Below, piece after piece: positions 42,884 to 52,582 of a stretch of 64,000 nt of DNA. The stretch is from contig NZ_JNXE01000001.1 of assembly GCF_000716605.1 (NCBI RefSeq), positions 372,001 through 436,000 of the forward strand. The letters are read 5' to 3'. The DNA comes from Streptomyces sp. NRRL F-525. GTDB taxonomy: Bacteria > Actinomycetota > Actinomycetes > Streptomycetales > Streptomycetaceae. Both the position numbers and the translations under genes were made by a program. A model generated the notes under the pieces. It did not search any database. It saw only the letters and a program-made list of their open reading frames with translations, and was not told the origin of the DNA. The first letter of the stretch is position 1, and every line of letters begins with the position of its first letter.

Positions 42884-43714
42884 TCAGATGTCTGCCCCGT
42901 CACCGGCCGCTTCGCCCGCCACCACGAGCCGCAGATGCTCAGAGATATCGGCGCGCGCCTCCGCCGGCAACCCCGCGTCCGTCACGAGCGTGTCGACCTG
43001 TTCCAGCGCGGCGAACGAACTCAGCCCCACCGTCCCCCACTTGGTGTGGTCGGCGACGACCACGACCCGCCGCGCGGACTGCACGAGCCGGCGATTGGTC
43101 TCGGCCTCCGCGAGGTTCGGCGTCGACAGGCCCGCCTCGATCGATATGCCGTGCACACCGAGGAACAGCATGTCGAAGTGGAGCGCCGCGATCGCCTGGT
43201 CGGCCACCGGCCCCACCAACGAGTCGGAGGGCGTGCGCACTCCGCCGGTCAGCACGACCGTCGCCGCCCCCTGCCGCTGCCCCGAGGTGCGCTGCGCCGC
43301 GTGGAACACGTCCGCCACCCGCACCGAGTTGGTGACCACGGTGAGGTCGGGGACCTCAAGGAGGTGATGCGCGAGCGCGTACGTCGTCGTACCGCCCGAG
43401 AGAGCGATCGCCGTACCCGGCGCCACCAGTTCCGCCGCCGCCCGCGCGATGTCCTCCTTGGCGGTCAGCTCCAGCCCCGACTTCGCCTCGAAGCCCGGCT
43501 CGTGCGTGCTCGCCTCGACGACCGGGACCGCTCCGCCGTGCACCTTCTCCAGGACGCCCTGGCGGGCCAGCGCGTCGAGATCGCGGCGCACGGTCATGTC
43601 CGACACGCCGAGCTTGCGGGTCAGTTCGTTGACGCGGACGCCACCGCGGCGCCGGACCTCGTCGAGGATCAGGGCGCGCCGCTGCTCCGCGAGGAGGTTC
43701 TGATTCTCACTCAC
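42884..43714 (-). CDS. DeoR/GlpR family transcriptional regulator
   Basis: 276 residues. The HTH is RRALILDEVRRRGGVRVNELTRKLGVSDMTVRRDLDALARQGVLEKVHGGAV. The sugar-phosphate domain has AIALSGGTTTYALAHHLLEVPDLTVVTNSVRVAD, VLTGGVRTPSDSLVGPVAD and VADHTKWG. GGAG five bases before GTG 43714 fixes the start over a longer upstream frame. It is a paralogue of the DeoR protein at 15367-16152, but no sugar genes are adjacent, so it is either autoregulatory or acts elsewhere. Confidence 0.9.
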   Translation of the reverse strand: MSENQNLLAEQRRALILDEVRRRGGVRVNELTRKLGVSDMTVRRDLDALARQGVLEKVHGGAVPVVEASTHEPGFEAKSGLELTAKEDIARAAAELVAPGTAIALSGGTTTYALAHHLLEVPDLTVVTNSVRVADVFHAAQRTSGQRQGAATVVLTGGVRTPSDSLVGPVADQAIAALHFDMLFLGVHGISIEAGLSTPNLAEAETNRRLVQSARRVVVVADHTKWGTVGLSSFAALEQVDTLVTDAGLPAEARADISEHLRLVVAGEAAGDGADI

Positions 43715-43914
43715 GTACGCTCCGGTCCTTTCGCCGCAACCCGTCAGACTGCCCGTCGCGCCCGTCCCGACCAGGACATTTTCCCCGGCGGCGGTGCGCG
43801 GACGCCCCAATCCTCGCACGCCCCCGCAAGCACCGCGCCACCGCCTGTCCCGACGCGCACATGTCATTCGGTCATCATCCGTCGCTCGCGTGTCACACGG
43901 ATCGGGGAGATTCG

Positions 43915-46347
43915 GTGACGGGGCGTGTGCGACGCGCCGGAAAGGACGATCCTGGAGTGCACACGGACACGGACAGACAGTGCGTCACGGGGGATGTGCG
44001 AACAGTGGAGCGTGTACAGGAACACGCCGTCACGAGCGAGGCGAAGAGCCTCGCCGGACGGTCCGACCAGACCGAACCCGCCCTGGAACTCCTGGTCCAC
44101 GGAGTCGGCGGCGCCACACCCGAGGAGATGCTCGGCGATCCGCGCACGGTACGGATCACCGGCGACGACACCGCGGCCGTCTTCCGGCGCGCCGCCGACG
44201 TGGACGCCGAGTCCCGGCCCGCCGACCGGCGCACCGGACCGATCCGCGAGGCCTACGTCTGGTGCAACCTCACCTCCGGCAACGGCACGCGCGCGTTGTG
44301 GCTGTTATTGCTGCCGTTCATGGTCGTCAACCTCGCGCACTGGATGCGCCCCACCGCCCGCGACCGGAAACGGACGGTCCGTTTCTACGGCCTGCTGGTG
44401 CGGCTCGCGGGACTGACCCTGACCGTGCTGCTCGTCGCGGCGGCCTGCGAGGTCGCCCTGGACCTCGCCGCCTGGCAGTGCGCCGGCACGCGCGCGTGCG
44501 CCGAACGGCACACCTGGCTGGGCTTCCTGTCGCCCACGATGTCCCACGACAGCTGGTGGAGCCGCCCCGGCCGCCGCCTCGCGCTCGCCGCTCTGGTGCC
44601 GACCGCGCTCACCGTCCTCCTCTGGTACCTCTCCCGCCGCACCTGGAGCGAGTACGAGTCCCAGCAGCCGATGCCCCGCAGAGCCGAGCCCGACGACGAG
44701 CCCGACCGCAGTTCCCTGAGCCGCCCCGGCTTCTGGTACGGCCGCCGCCTGGTCGCCCGGCTGCGCGCCGCCCACACGGCGGCGGGCCTCCTCACGGTCG
44801 CCGCGGCCGTCACCGTCTCGGCCGCCCGCTTCGACCGCGGACCCGACGGCTCCGACCCACTGGCCCGCCTCGGCACCCTCCTGGAGACCGCACTCACCGG
44901 CCTCGCGTTCGTCGTGGTCTACGTAGTGTGCCGCCGGGGCCGCAGCGAGAACCGCCTCGACCAGGCCCTCGACCGCCGTCTCGTCCGCCGCCTGCCGCTG
45001 GGCGCACTCCTGCTGCTCGCCCTCTCCCTCCTCTACGCCGGCTGGTCGCGCCCGGGGTGGGAGTCGTCCGGGCGGCTGCCGGGCGACATGACGTTCGGCG
45101 GAATCGCCCTGGTTCAGGGCCTGTTGGTGGTCGCCCTGGCCGTCGTGGCGCATCTCCTGCACCGCACCCACCCCGATCCGCGGTCCGCGATGCGGGGCCT
45201 CGGCGGACCGGCCGTCGCGATGCTGGCCTGCGCCCTGGGCGGCGTGATGTCCGGCGGGGTCTCCCAGCGTGTCTCCGACTGGCTGGACGGCACCGGGACG
45301 TCCATCGCGGGCCCGCCCGTCCTGCTCACCTGGCAGGCCTCGGTGATCCCGACGCTGCTCGTCGTCGTCCTCGTCCTGTGCGCCGGGATCGGCCATCGCA
45401 CGTGGCGGCTGCGCCGTAGCGAACTGGCCGCGGTGGCGCGCGACTACCCGGGCGGGCGGAAGGACCGGGCGCGCACCGCCAAGATCGCGAGCACGCGCGC
45501 GATGGCCGCGCTCACCGACCGCGGACCCCTTCTCGTCGCGGTCATCTCCACCGCGACCCTGCTCCTGGGCGCCGGAGCGCTCGTCGGCGCCTTCACCACC
45601 GACCGGACACCGTCGCGGGCCGGAGAGGACGGGCACGCCTTCGTGCACGGTGCCGCCCAGACCTCGCAGGGCCTCGGGTCCTGGCTGATCGGGCTCGGGT
45701 TCATACTCTTCGTCACCTGGGGCAGGCGCGCCTACAAGGACGCCTCCGCGCGGCGCACGATCGGCATCCTGTGGGACGTCGGCACCTTCTGGCCGCGCGC
45801 CGCCCACCCCTTCGCCCCGCCCTGCTACGCCGAGCGCGCGGTCCCCGACCTGACCTGGCGGATGGCCACCTGGACCCGCGCCACCGGCGGCCGCCTCGTC
45901 ATCTCCGGCCACTCCCAGGGCAGCGTCCTCGCCGCCGCCGCGGCCTGGCAACTCAAGCCCGCCCAGCGCAAACGCGTAGCCCTGCTCACCTACGGCTCAC
46001 CCCTGGAGCGCCTCTACGGCCGCTGGTTCCCCGCCCACTTCGGACCGGCCGCGCTGACCCGGCTGCACCGCGAGGTGGACTGCTGGCGCAATCTGTACCG
46101 GCTCACCGACCCCATCGGCGGCCCGGTGCGCGTGTCCGGCGACTGCGGCCCCGAGGTCGACCACGAGCCGCCCCTCAAGGACCCCCAGGAGTACGGCCGT
46201 ACGGCACGGCATCCGCTGCCCGCGCCGATCCTCGGCCACTCCGACTACCAGGCCGACCCGGCGTTCGCGGAGGAACGCGAACGGCTGCTGGCCCGGCTGC
46301 GGCCCGAGGTGCCGCCTCAGGGCAGCTCGGGCAGGTCCTCCGCGTAG
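43915..46347 (+). CDS. Large membrane protein with alpha/beta-hydrolase-like domain and a TTA codon
   Basis: About 810 residues. An N-terminal LELLVHGVGGATPEEML segment resembles the lipase HGxG oxyanion region. A series of six to nine membrane helices follows (from LLLLPFMVVNLAHW onwards). The C-terminal domain has GRLVISGHSQGSVLAAAAAWQL, a GxSxG nucleophile elbow, and GHSDY, which could hold the His. So one hydrolase fold seems split by the membrane part. GTG 43915 has GGGGAG upstream; later GTGs at 43957 and 44005 are possible. The codon at 44305-44307 is TTA, which needs the BldA tRNA, so expression is probably restricted to differentiation. Confidence 0.75.
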   Translation: MTGRVRRAGKDDPGVHTDTDRQCVTGDVRTVERVQEHAVTSEAKSLAGRSDQTEPALELLVHGVGGATPEEMLGDPRTVRITGDDTAAVFRRAADVDAESRPADRRTGPIREAYVWCNLTSGNGTRALWLLLLPFMVVNLAHWMRPTARDRKRTVRFYGLLVRLAGLTLTVLLVAAACEVALDLAAWQCAGTRACAERHTWLGFLSPTMSHDSWWSRPGRRLALAALVPTALTVLLWYLSRRTWSEYESQQPMPRRAEPDDEPDRSSLSRPGFWYGRRLVARLRAAHTAAGLLTVAAAVTVSAARFDRGPDGSDPLARLGTLLETALTGLAFVVVYVVCRRGRSENRLDQALDRRLVRRLPLGALLLLALSLLYAGWSRPGWESSGRLPGDMTFGGIALVQGLLVVALAVVAHLLHRTHPDPRSAMRGLGGPAVAMLACALGGVMSGGVSQRVSDWLDGTGTSIAGPPVLLTWQASVIPTLLVVVLVLCAGIGHRTWRLRRSELAAVARDYPGGRKDRARTAKIASTRAMAALTDRGPLLVAVISTATLLLGAGALVGAFTTDRTPSRAGEDGHAFVHGAAQTSQGLGSWLIGLGFILFVTWGRRAYKDASARRTIGILWDVGTFWPRAAHPFAPPCYAERAVPDLTWRMATWTRATGGRLVISGHSQGSVLAAAAAWQLKPAQRKRVALLTYGSPLERLYGRWFPAHFGPAALTRLHREVDCWRNLYRLTDPIGGPVRVSGDCGPEVDHEPPLKDPQEYGRTARHPLPAPILGHSDYQADPAFAEERERLLARLRPEVPPQGSSGRSSA

Positions 46348-48752
46348 AGCAGGGTCAGGTCGTCCGTGCTCGGCTCCTCGAACTGGGCGACCCGGCTCGC
46401 GTGCCGCTCCACCATCGCCTCGAAGGTCTGCCGCGCGGTGCGGCCGTTGCCGAAAGCGGCGCCCTTGGGGATCGCCGTGAAGTACTTCGTCAGCCCCTCG
46501 GACGCGCCCTCCGCCAGCCGGTACTCGTGCTCCTCGGCCTGCTGCTCGACGATCCGGAGCAGTTCCTCGGGGTTGTAGTCGCTGAAGGTGATGGTCCGTG
46601 AGAAACGGGACGCCACACCGGGGTTGACGGACAGGAACCGCTCCATCTCGGCCGTGTAGCCCGCGACGATGACCACGACCGCGTCCCGGTGGTCCTCCAT
46701 CAGCTTCACGAGCGTGTCGATGGCTTCTTTACCGAAGTCGCGTCCCGAGTCCTCCGGAGAGAGGGCGTACGCCTCGTCGATGAACAGGACTCCGCCGCGC
46801 GCCTTGTCGAAGGCCTCCTGGGTGCGGATCGCGGTGGAGCCGATGTGCTCGCCGACCAGGTCGACGCGGGACACCTCGACGAGGTGGCCCTTCTCCAGGA
46901 CTCCGAGGGAGGCGAGGATCTCGCCGTAGAGCCGGGCGACCGTCGTCTTGCCGGTGCCGGGGGAGCCGGTGAAGACCAAGTGCCGTTTGACGGAGGCCGC
47001 CTTGAGGCCGGCCTGCTGGCGGCGGCGGCCCACCTCGATCATGTCGGTGAGGGCGCGCACCTCGCGCTTGACGCTGTCCAGGCCGACCAGCGCGTCGAGT
47101 TCACCGAGGACGGCCTTGGAGGAGCGGGACTCCTTCTCCGGGTCCGTCGCGGTGATCAGCGGGTCCTGCTCGGCCGTGCGCTGGGTGGGGATCGCGCCCA
47201 GCACGCTGGTGGACTGGCTCGCGGTCTCCACGGCCGTCTCGTGGGCGGTGGACGGCTTGAGGCTGCTCTCGTCGCTGGTGCAGTCCTCGACGACGGGTCC
47301 CGTGCCGGGTGCCGCGTCCGGTCCGGCGTCCGCGAACTCGTAACCGCCGCGCGCGCACCGCTCCGTACGGCACTTCTTGAGCGTCGTACGGCAGCCGTCG
47401 ATCACATGGAAGCCGTAGCCGCCGCTGCCCGTCACGCGGCAGCCCAGGAAGGTGCCCCGGCCGCCCGCGGAGACGTAGAAGCCCGCCTCGGCGGGGGAGT
47501 CGACCGTGCAGCGCTCGATGGTGGGGTCGGCGCCCTTGGTGACGATCACGCCGGTCTGGGTGGCGTCCACGGTGCAGTTGTTGAGGGTGCCGCCGCTGCC
47601 GTGGTCGCGGAACCACGCGCCCGTGGCCGCGTCCCGGATCCGGCAGTCGTCGAGCTGCGCGGTCGCGCCGTCGCTCACCGACACGGCGGTGTTGCGTACT
47701 TGGGAGATGTCGCTGTCGACGACGTCCGCGCGTGAGCCCCGGTCCAGCACGAACAGCGCGTCCGGTACGTCGTGCACCCGGCAGGAGTCGAGGACCGCGG
47801 TCGCGCCGTCGCTGACCCACACCGCCGGATAGTCGCCGGTGCTGTCGAAGATCTCGCACTGGTTGGCGTCCACGCGCGTGCCCGGGTCCCACACCGACAG
47901 TCCGTTGCGCCCGAACTGACGCACCGTCGTGCGGGTCAGCGTGAGCACCGAACGGGAACGCAGGTCCACCGCGTTCTCCGGGATGTCGTGGATGCGGCAG
48001 TCGGCCAGGGTCAGCACCGCGTCGGTGTCGAGCGTGACGCCGTCCGCGGCCGTACGGTGCACATCGCAGTCGGTGAGGTGCGCGGTGGCCCGGCCGGTGA
48101 TCTGGACGCCGCTGCCCCGCGTCTCGTAGACCTCACAACCGACCGCCTCCAGCGAGGAGTTCTCACCCGTGGCGGACAGACCCACGCCCGACGCGTGGTG
48201 GATACGGCAGCGCTCCAGGCGCGGGTGACCGCCGCCGCGGACCGCTACGCCCGCCTGGCCGGCCGAGACGACCTCGCACTCCTCGAACACCCCGCCACCG
48301 CCGTCGAGTACGGCGATGCCGATGCCGGCCGGGTTGTCGACCGTGCAGCGCCGCACGGTGGGGCGGGCACCGCCGCGGACCTCGATGCCGGACGCGGACC
48401 GCGTGACGATCCGAAGGTCCGTCAACTCCGGCGCGCCGTCCTCGACAAGGAGCGCGGGCGCGGCCGAGTCCTGGCCCTCGACATGCAGGTCCTGGACGAT
48501 CGCCGAGGCGCGGACGGTCAACGGCACGCCGTCCAGGGGCGCGATGCGCACCGAGCCGGGCGAACCCTCGGGGCCGCGCAGGGTCACCGACCGCGCTACG
48601 ACGAGGTTCTCCCGGTAGGTGCCGGGGGCGACGGTGAGCACGTCTCCCTCGGCCGCGGCCTCCAGGGCGGCGGCGAGCGACGCGTACTCACCTGTGCGGC
48701 GCCGCCACCGCGATGTACCGGTGTGCGTCACCTGGACCGTGCCCTGTGCCAT
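46317..48752 (-). CDS. Right-handed beta-helix repeats fused to CbxX/EccA-like AAA+ ATPase
   Basis: 811 residues. Residues about 20-500 are a long beta-helix of NosD/CASH type: repeated units of about 22 residues such as RCTVDNPAGIGIAVLDGG and DCRIHDIPENAVDLRSRS. A Ser/Thr-rich linker leads to an AAA+ domain with Walker A TGSPGTGKTT near 590-599, Walker B GGVLFIDEAYAL near 652 and sensor regions (VVVIVAGYTAEMERF, NPGVASRFSRTITF), the CbxX/CfxQ type related to EccA of type VII secretion. It is a cytoplasmic ATPase with a binding scaffold. ATG 48752. Its 3' end overlaps the convergent hydrolase gene by 31 bases. Confidence 0.88.
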   Translation of the reverse strand: MAQGTVQVTHTGTSRWRRRTGEYASLAAALEAAAEGDVLTVAPGTYRENLVVARSVTLRGPEGSPGSVRIAPLDGVPLTVRASAIVQDLHVEGQDSAAPALLVEDGAPELTDLRIVTRSASGIEVRGGARPTVRRCTVDNPAGIGIAVLDGGGGVFEECEVVSAGQAGVAVRGGGHPRLERCRIHHASGVGLSATGENSSLEAVGCEVYETRGSGVQITGRATAHLTDCDVHRTAADGVTLDTDAVLTLADCRIHDIPENAVDLRSRSVLTLTRTTVRQFGRNGLSVWDPGTRVDANQCEIFDSTGDYPAVWVSDGATAVLDSCRVHDVPDALFVLDRGSRADVVDSDISQVRNTAVSVSDGATAQLDDCRIRDAATGAWFRDHGSGGTLNNCTVDATQTGVIVTKGADPTIERCTVDSPAEAGFYVSAGGRGTFLGCRVTGSGGYGFHVIDGCRTTLKKCRTERCARGGYEFADAGPDAAPGTGPVVEDCTSDESSLKPSTAHETAVETASQSTSVLGAIPTQRTAEQDPLITATDPEKESRSSKAVLGELDALVGLDSVKREVRALTDMIEVGRRRQQAGLKAASVKRHLVFTGSPGTGKTTVARLYGEILASLGVLEKGHLVEVSRVDLVGEHIGSTAIRTQEAFDKARGGVLFIDEAYALSPEDSGRDFGKEAIDTLVKLMEDHRDAVVVIVAGYTAEMERFLSVNPGVASRFSRTITFSDYNPEELLRIVEQQAEEHEYRLAEGASEGLTKYFTAIPKGAAFGNGRTARQTFEAMVERHASRVAQFEEPSTDDLTLLYAEDLPELP

Positions 48753-48858
48753 GGCGCTGCTGTGCCCCCACCTCGTGGTACGCGGGTTGATGCCGAAGCC
48801 TTCGCCGGTCCACCGTAGCGTGCGTGCGGGCGGTGGGTTGACCAGAGCCGGAAGGCCG

Positions 48859-49464
48859 TCAGCTGCCGGTGCCGGTCCTGCCCCAGTCCGGGCCCGCCCG
48901 CTCCCATGCCCGGTCCCAACGGGCGTACCTGCGGCGGACCATGCGCCACAGCACGAACCGTCTGCCGCTGTCGACGAGCCCGGCGGTCAGCAGTGCCGCG
49001 CCGAGCCCGGCGAGCACGGCGTGCGTCGTCGCCGTGGCCGAGTCCAGCGGGCGGGCCACTATGTGTCCCTGCTGGTCCGTCCAGAGCCGGAAGTGGTCGC
49101 CCGCGTGCGGGGTGTTGAGGCTCGCCATCACCGCGCCGTGCTGGGCGGTGCCGTCCGGGGCGGTCCAGTTGGCGAGGACCTTGCTGCGGATGTCCCGCGC
49201 GGTGGACGAGTCGGGATCGGGGTCCAGCTCGGCCCCCTTGAGCTTCTTGACCACGGTCGCCGTCACGGCGTGCCGGTCCGCGCGCTGCTCCCGCACCGAC
49301 CGCTGCAGGCTGTCCTGCGCGACCGCGCCGACGAGCGAACCGATCACGGGTGCGGCGACCAGGACCAGCAGCAGGACCACGAGGGCCAGCCAGGCCTCGA
49401 CCAGATCGGTCGCGCGACGCAGCGGATTGCGCCGCCAGCGCCACACACCCCTGATTGCTCCCAC
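48859..49464 (-). CDS. Rv1733c family membrane protein
   Basis: 201 residues. RWRRNPLRRATDLVEAWLALVVLLLVLVAAPVIGSLVG is the fixed N-terminal start and first helix of this family. The extracytoplasmic middle part carries TATVVKKL and HFRLWTDQQGHIVARPLDSATA. A second helix (AVLAGLGAALLTAGLV) and a basic tail RRRYARWDRAWERAGPDWGR close it. Function unknown; the mycobacterial homologue is a dormancy-regulon antigen. GTG 49464 is chosen because the conserved family start begins just after it. Confidence 0.85.
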   Translation of the reverse strand: MGAIRGVWRWRRNPLRRATDLVEAWLALVVLLLVLVAAPVIGSLVGAVAQDSLQRSVREQRADRHAVTATVVKKLKGAELDPDPDSSTARDIRSKVLANWTAPDGTAQHGAVMASLNTPHAGDHFRLWTDQQGHIVARPLDSATATTHAVLAGLGAALLTAGLVDSGRRFVLWRMVRRRYARWDRAWERAGPDWGRTGTGS

Positions 49465-49664
49465 CGTCCCGCACCCCCTTCCCGCTCCGTGATAACTCCA
49501 GGCGTGGCCGTTCACCCAAGAGCCCCGGCAAAGAGAGAGCGAAATCACCTCTCCCAGGGCCTCTCATGAACTTCTCACGGGATCTCAACGACCGGGCCCA
49601 CGGGGAGGGTTCCCGCCTCCCGCGCTCTTCGGCGGAACCTCGTGCGCTCTCGGCTGAACTCCGC

Positions 49665-50489
49665 CTACGCGAGGATCCGGACCGGATCACCGACGCGGAT
49701 CGTGCCGGTCGACCGGGGCACCAGGTTCTGCCCGAAGACGAGCTTGCCGCCGATACGGCGGTGCCGGGCCAGGGTGCGCAGGGGCTCCTTGCCGCGCTCG
49801 GCGGTGCCCTGGTCGGTGGTGGTCACGACGCAGCGCCCGCACTTCTTCGCGACCCGGAAGACGACCTCGCCGATCGTGACGCCCGACCAGTCGTCCTCGG
49901 CCCAGGCGGCGGTGCCCGCGACGACCACATTGGGCCGGAACCGGTTCATGGGCAGCGGCCCCTCGGCGGGGTGATCCCCTTGCGTGACAAGGGAGTTGAG
50001 GGCGTCGAGAGAGGCCTCGGAAGTCAGCAGCAGCGGATAGCCGTCGGCGAAACCGACGGTCTCACCGGGAAGCGCGTAGTCCGGGTCGACGGGTCTGCGC
50101 GTGGCGGGATCGTCCATGTGGACGAGACGTACGCCGAAGCCCAGATAGTCGCTGCGCCAGATGTGCGCTGTGTCCGGCCCCGGCACGGCGTCGACCTTGG
50201 TACCGAAGATCTCCATCGCCACGGTGGTGACCGGCTCCGGAACGGGCACGGTCAGCGGGTCGTGGCCGGGCGCCGACAGACGAACACCGCCGCCGGGCAG
50301 AAGCTCGGCGGCGGCCAGTGCGAGACGCGGGTGCTCGCGTTGCGTGACGACCTTTCCCCCGTCGTCGATCAGTGCCCAGCGTCGGTCCCCGGCCAGTCCC
50401 CAAGGCTCCACGAGAGCCTCCCGGGGCGAGAAGCCCCGGAGCGCCTTGACCGGATGAACGTGGATCGACCGCAGCTCCGCATTCCCCAT
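49665..50489 (-). CDS. MOSC domain protein (mARC/YcbX-like molybdenum cofactor sulfur-ligand protein)
   Basis: 274 residues. A MOSC_N beta-barrel begins ELRSIHVHPVKALRGFSPREALVEPWGLAGDRRWALID. The MOSC domain follows, with NRFRPNVVVAGTAAWAEDDWSGVTIGEVVFRVAKKCGRCVVTTTDQGTAERGKEPLRTLARHR. The Cys in KKCGRC is the molybdenum ligand in mARC-type N-reductases. It probably reduces N-hydroxylated compounds with an electron-transfer partner encoded elsewhere. ATG 50489. Confidence 0.9.
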   Translation of the reverse strand: MGNAELRSIHVHPVKALRGFSPREALVEPWGLAGDRRWALIDDGGKVVTQREHPRLALAAAELLPGGGVRLSAPGHDPLTVPVPEPVTTVAMEIFGTKVDAVPGPDTAHIWRSDYLGFGVRLVHMDDPATRRPVDPDYALPGETVGFADGYPLLLTSEASLDALNSLVTQGDHPAEGPLPMNRFRPNVVVAGTAAWAEDDWSGVTIGEVVFRVAKKCGRCVVTTTDQGTAERGKEPLRTLARHRRIGGKLVFGQNLVPRSTGTIRVGDPVRILA

Positions 50490-50531
50490 CGCTCCATCGT
50501 GCCAGGTGGCACCGACAACGCAGGGTGCGGA

Positions 50532-50966
50532 TCAGTAACCGCGGTACTGCTGCTGCTGGTTGTTGTACGGGTCCTGCTGGTACGGCGCCGGGGCCGGGCG
50601 GGGAGCCGCCGGACGCATCGCCTCGTAACCGGCCGGAGCCGCCATCGGGCGCGGCTGCTGTTGCTGCTGCCCGGGGTAACCGCGCGGCGGGGCCTGCTGC
50701 GGGATGTAGGCGGCGGGCGCCTGCTGCAGCGGGGCGGGCTGCTGAGCCTGCGGATAGCCGTAGTTCTGCGAGGGACCCGCCGGCAGAGCGGGCAGTGCCG
50801 ACGGCAGCGCCGGCAGGTTGCTCCCCGGCATGTCGTAGGCGGCGGGGACCCGGATCGGGGCGATCTGCGGGGTACCCCGCTCGGCCACGAGGGAGTCGTA
50901 GATCGGGGTGTCCGGGAAGGAGGCGGAGTAGTAGCCGCCGCCATAAGTGGAGCGGGGGGAGGTCAT
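50532..50966 (-). CDS. DUF6643 family Gln/Pro-rich protein
   Basis: 144 residues. A conserved head MTSPRSTYGGGYYSASFPDTPIYDSLVAERGTPQIAPIRVPAAYD fits DUF6643 of Streptomyces. The rest is disordered and rich in Pro, Gln and Ala with runs such as GQQQQQPRP. No catalytic features. There is no ribosome binding site before ATG 50966. Instead TAACTT lies seven bases upstream of it, so the mRNA may be leaderless. Function unknown. Confidence 0.78.
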   Translation of the reverse strand: MTSPRSTYGGGYYSASFPDTPIYDSLVAERGTPQIAPIRVPAAYDMPGSNLPALPSALPALPAGPSQNYGYPQAQQPAPLQQAPAAYIPQQAPPRGYPGQQQQQPRPMAAPAGYEAMRPAAPRPAPAPYQQDPYNNQQQQYRGY

Positions 50967-51258
50967 GGCACATAAGTTAAGCCCACGATGTGCTGGTTGG
51001 GGAGACCGATTAGAGGGTTGTTTTCCGTGTCGGGGGTGGCACGGGATCCCCAATGCGAGCGAACTTGCCAAAAAAGGGCATCGACCTGTGTTCGGATCGG
51101 GTAAAAGCCTAGTTCCCGGCGGGTTACCAGCGGTTGGCCGACGCTGTTGACGCGCTCCTGATGGGCGTTCGCCGCCCCGGGGAATAGGTTGTGCGGTAGA
51201 CACCCGATGGGCTGCCGGGGCGTGTCCTGGCACGGTGAGACGTGATATGGGGGCAGAC

Positions 51259-52578
51259 ATGTCGATGCCGAAGGGATCGAATGTTCCGGTGCCGACGACG
51301 GCACTGCGCGTCGAATTGGGCTGGCGGTCCGGACCCGGCGTCCCGGACGCGGACGCCTCGGCCCTGCTGCTGGTCGGCGGGAAGGTCCGTTCCGACGGCG
51401 ACTTCGTGTTCTACAACCAGCCGGCGCACTCCTCCGGCGCGGTCCGCCACGAGGGCAAGGGCACCGCCGGCGGGAAGGTGACCGACAGCCTCCTCGTCGA
51501 CCTCGCGCGCGTGGAGCCCGCCGTCGACCGCATCGTCCTCGCCGCCTCCGCCGACGGCGGAACGTTCGGCCGGGTCCCCGACCTGTACATCGAGGTCCGG
51601 GACGCCGTGCAGAACACCGCGGTCGCCCGCTTCGACAGCACGGGCGCGACGGTCGAGACCGCCTTCGTGCTCGGCGAGTTCTACCGCCGCCAGGGCGCCT
51701 GGAAGTTCCGGGCCGTCGGCCAGGGCTACGACAGCGGACTCGAGGGCCTGGCGACCGACTTCGGCATCACCGTGGACGAGCCGCAGCAGGCGGCACCGGC
51801 CGCGACCATGGCGCCGCCGGCCGGCCCACCGGTGCACATGCCGCCGCCGTCCGGGCCGCCCGTGAACCTGCCGCCGCCGGTCCAGCCGCCCGTGACCATG
51901 CCGCCTCCTCCAGCGAGCCCGCCCCCTTCGGTGACCCCCGTGCGGCTCTCCAAGGTGACGCTCACCAAGGCAGCCCCCTCCGTCTCGCTGACGAAGCAGG
52001 GCGGCACTTCGGGTGCCATGCGCGTGAACCTCAACTGGGAGGTGCGCAAGCAGTTCTCGGGCTGGGGCAGCAAGCGCGGCCGCGCGGTCGCGATGCACGC
52101 GGACCTCGACCTCGACCTGTGCGCCCTGTACGAACTCGCCGACGGCCGCAAGGGCGTCGTCCAGGCACTCGGCAACGCGTTCGGCTCCCTGCAGCGGCCC
52201 CCGTACATCCATCTCGACGGCGACGACCGCAGCGGCGCGTCGGCGAGCGGCGAGAACCTCACCGTGAACCTCGACCACATCAAGGACTTCCGGCGCATCC
52301 TCGTCTTCGTGACCATCTACGAAGGCGCCCGTTCCTTCGCCAACCTGCACGCCACGGTCACCCTCCAGCCGCAGCACGGCGCCGCGATCGACTTCTCGCT
52401 CGACGAGTGCACGGTGCCCTCCACGGTGTGCGCGCTCGCCCTGATCACCAACACCGGGGGCGACCTCGTCGTCCAGCGCGAGGCCCGCTACCTCGTCCCG
52501 GATCGCGGGGTGAGCCCGCAGCGGACCGTGGACCGCGTCTACGGGTGGGGCATGAACTGGACCCCGGGCCGCAAGTGA
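51259..52578 (+). CDS. Double TerD-domain protein (tellurium-resistance/Ca-binding family)
   Basis: 439 residues. TerD domain 1 (about 5-180) has [54 protein letters not shown] and [37 protein letters not shown] Pro-rich linker of about 40 residues follows, and then a second, more divergent TerD-like domain ([27 protein letters not shown]). TerD domains bind calcium and are linked to stress and membrane-associated response complexes. GGGGG five bases before ATG 51259 decides the start. Other ter genes are not present here. Confidence 0.88.
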   Translation: MSMPKGSNVPVPTTALRVELGWRSGPGVPDADASALLLVGGKVRSDGDFVFYNQPAHSSGAVRHEGKGTAGGKVTDSLLVDLARVEPAVDRIVLAASADGGTFGRVPDLYIEVRDAVQNTAVARFDSTGATVETAFVLGEFYRRQGAWKFRAVGQGYDSGLEGLATDFGITVDEPQQAAPAATMAPPAGPPVHMPPPSGPPVNLPPPVQPPVTMPPPPASPPPSVTPVRLSKVTLTKAAPSVSLTKQGGTSGAMRVNLNWEVRKQFSGWGSKRGRAVAMHADLDLDLCALYELADGRKGVVQALGNAFGSLQRPPYIHLDGDDRSGASASGENLTVNLDHIKDFRRILVFVTIYEGARSFANLHATVTLQPQHGAAIDFSLDECTVPSTVCALALITNTGGDLVVQREARYLVPDRGVSPQRTVDRVYGWGMNWTPGRK

Positions 52579-52582
52579 GCCC

